From Haliclona indistincta (lineage: Eukaryota > Porifera > Demospongiae > Haplosclerida > Chalinidae), in the NCBI GenBank assembly GCA_964017065.1, contig OZ024787.1, positions 9,099,899 to 9,163,898 on the forward strand: a stretch of 64,000 nucleotides of DNA, in the 5' to 3' direction. Positions 63,590 through 64,000 of this stretch are shown in pieces. A model generated the notes under the pieces. The model did no database searches, had not been told where the DNA came from, and worked only from the letters and a program-made list of their open reading frames with translations. The stretch's first letter is position 1. Each line of letters begins with the position of its first letter. A program made the position numbers and the translations under genes.

Positions 63590-64000
63590 CAAGGGCCGCG
63601 AAGCGGCGAGAGGGCATGCAACTAATGTAGACAGCATAGTGCTGAGTGTTACTATTTATAACCATTAATAAGTTAATGTTTCCGGTTGGTAACGTGCACT
63701 AGCATGATCTGCTGAGAGGGCGCGAATACACACTGTACTGTCGATGTCGCCATCGATACTGCACTGCGCGCATGAAGCAAAGGCGAAGCTCGACCTAGAG
63801 AACGGTTCTGGAGAATGGCTCTGCTGTCTCAAGCGTCTGTACTTCTTGCGCAAAGCTGTGGCAGCCATGGTTGTACTCATAGGTGTTTTAGATGCAGTAG
63901 ATCCAGGTAAACTATGCTTATCCATTGGCACTGAGTCACTAGCTGCCGCTCTTGATACGCGCTGCCGCCCTGTGGTAACCGGAAGTAAGTCAGGACACGC
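63590..64000. mobile_element. CCAAGGGC-type DNA element, left part, runs off the window
   Basis: Starts CCAAGGGCCGCGAAGCGGCG. GAGGGCATGCAACTAATGTAG matches the end of the element at 6551-8296, and 63660-64000 is the reverse complement of 6706-7045. Confidence 0.8.

Overview
The window is animal nuclear DNA, most likely from an early-branching metazoan. A demosponge such as Amphimedon queenslandica is my best guess, from gene style and the very high density of palindromic DNA-transposon remnants; I could not test this by search. Introns are short (about 55-120 bp) with GT-AG borders, some genes are single-exon, and the spacers are AT-rich and packed with inverted-repeat elements, many with target-site duplications (TSDs) that can be read directly. 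No tRNA, rRNA or CRISPR was seen.

Region 1 (1-18.7 kb) is a tandem minus-strand array of intronless POT/PTR-family (SLC15-like) membrane transporters. Three copies are intact (9341-11122, 11585-13354, 16889-18664). One is split by a hAT-like element with a clean 8-bp TSD (3352-5879). One is broken by a 766-bp palindromic element plus a nonsense codon (1-2041). Short relics mark further lost copies. A plus-strand N-acylethanolamine acid amidase/acid ceramidase-family gene (14664-15933) lies inside the remains of one lost copy.

Region 2 (18.7-35 kb) is almost all repeats: a minisatellite, several MULE-like elements with 9-10 bp TSDs and TAG(C/T)CT-type ends (two carry 5' fragments of RecQ-like helicase genes), TA-flanked MITEs, and a small cysteine-rich exon pair (28474-28718) whose cysteine spacing fits the CS-alpha-beta (invertebrate defensin-like) pattern.

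Region 3 (35-46.5 kb) holds exons of unrecognised secreted or membrane proteins (35307-39601), more MITEs, a repeated 0.4-kb unit, and an intact single-exon secreted beta-propeller-like gene with a TATA box (45530-46423).

Region 4 (46.5-56.7 kb) has an orphan 5' exon, a decayed BEL/Pao retrotransposon (gag and protease only), two copies of a large palindromic element (one with a 200-N assembly gap exactly at its centre) and a 1.75-kb MULE-like element.

Region 5 (56.7-64 kb) is a local duplication of the last three exons of an SLC35B3-like (Golgi PAPS transporter) gene together with broken copies of the beta-propeller gene: two 3' relics, one promoter without a gene, and one 5' copy cut off by a transposon. 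The overall picture is tandem gene birth and decay driven by segmental duplication and DNA-transposon insertion. I see no new multi-gene system. The best novelty candidates are the CS-alpha-beta peptide, the POT clade lacking the proton-coupling motif, and the helicase-bearing MULE-like elements.
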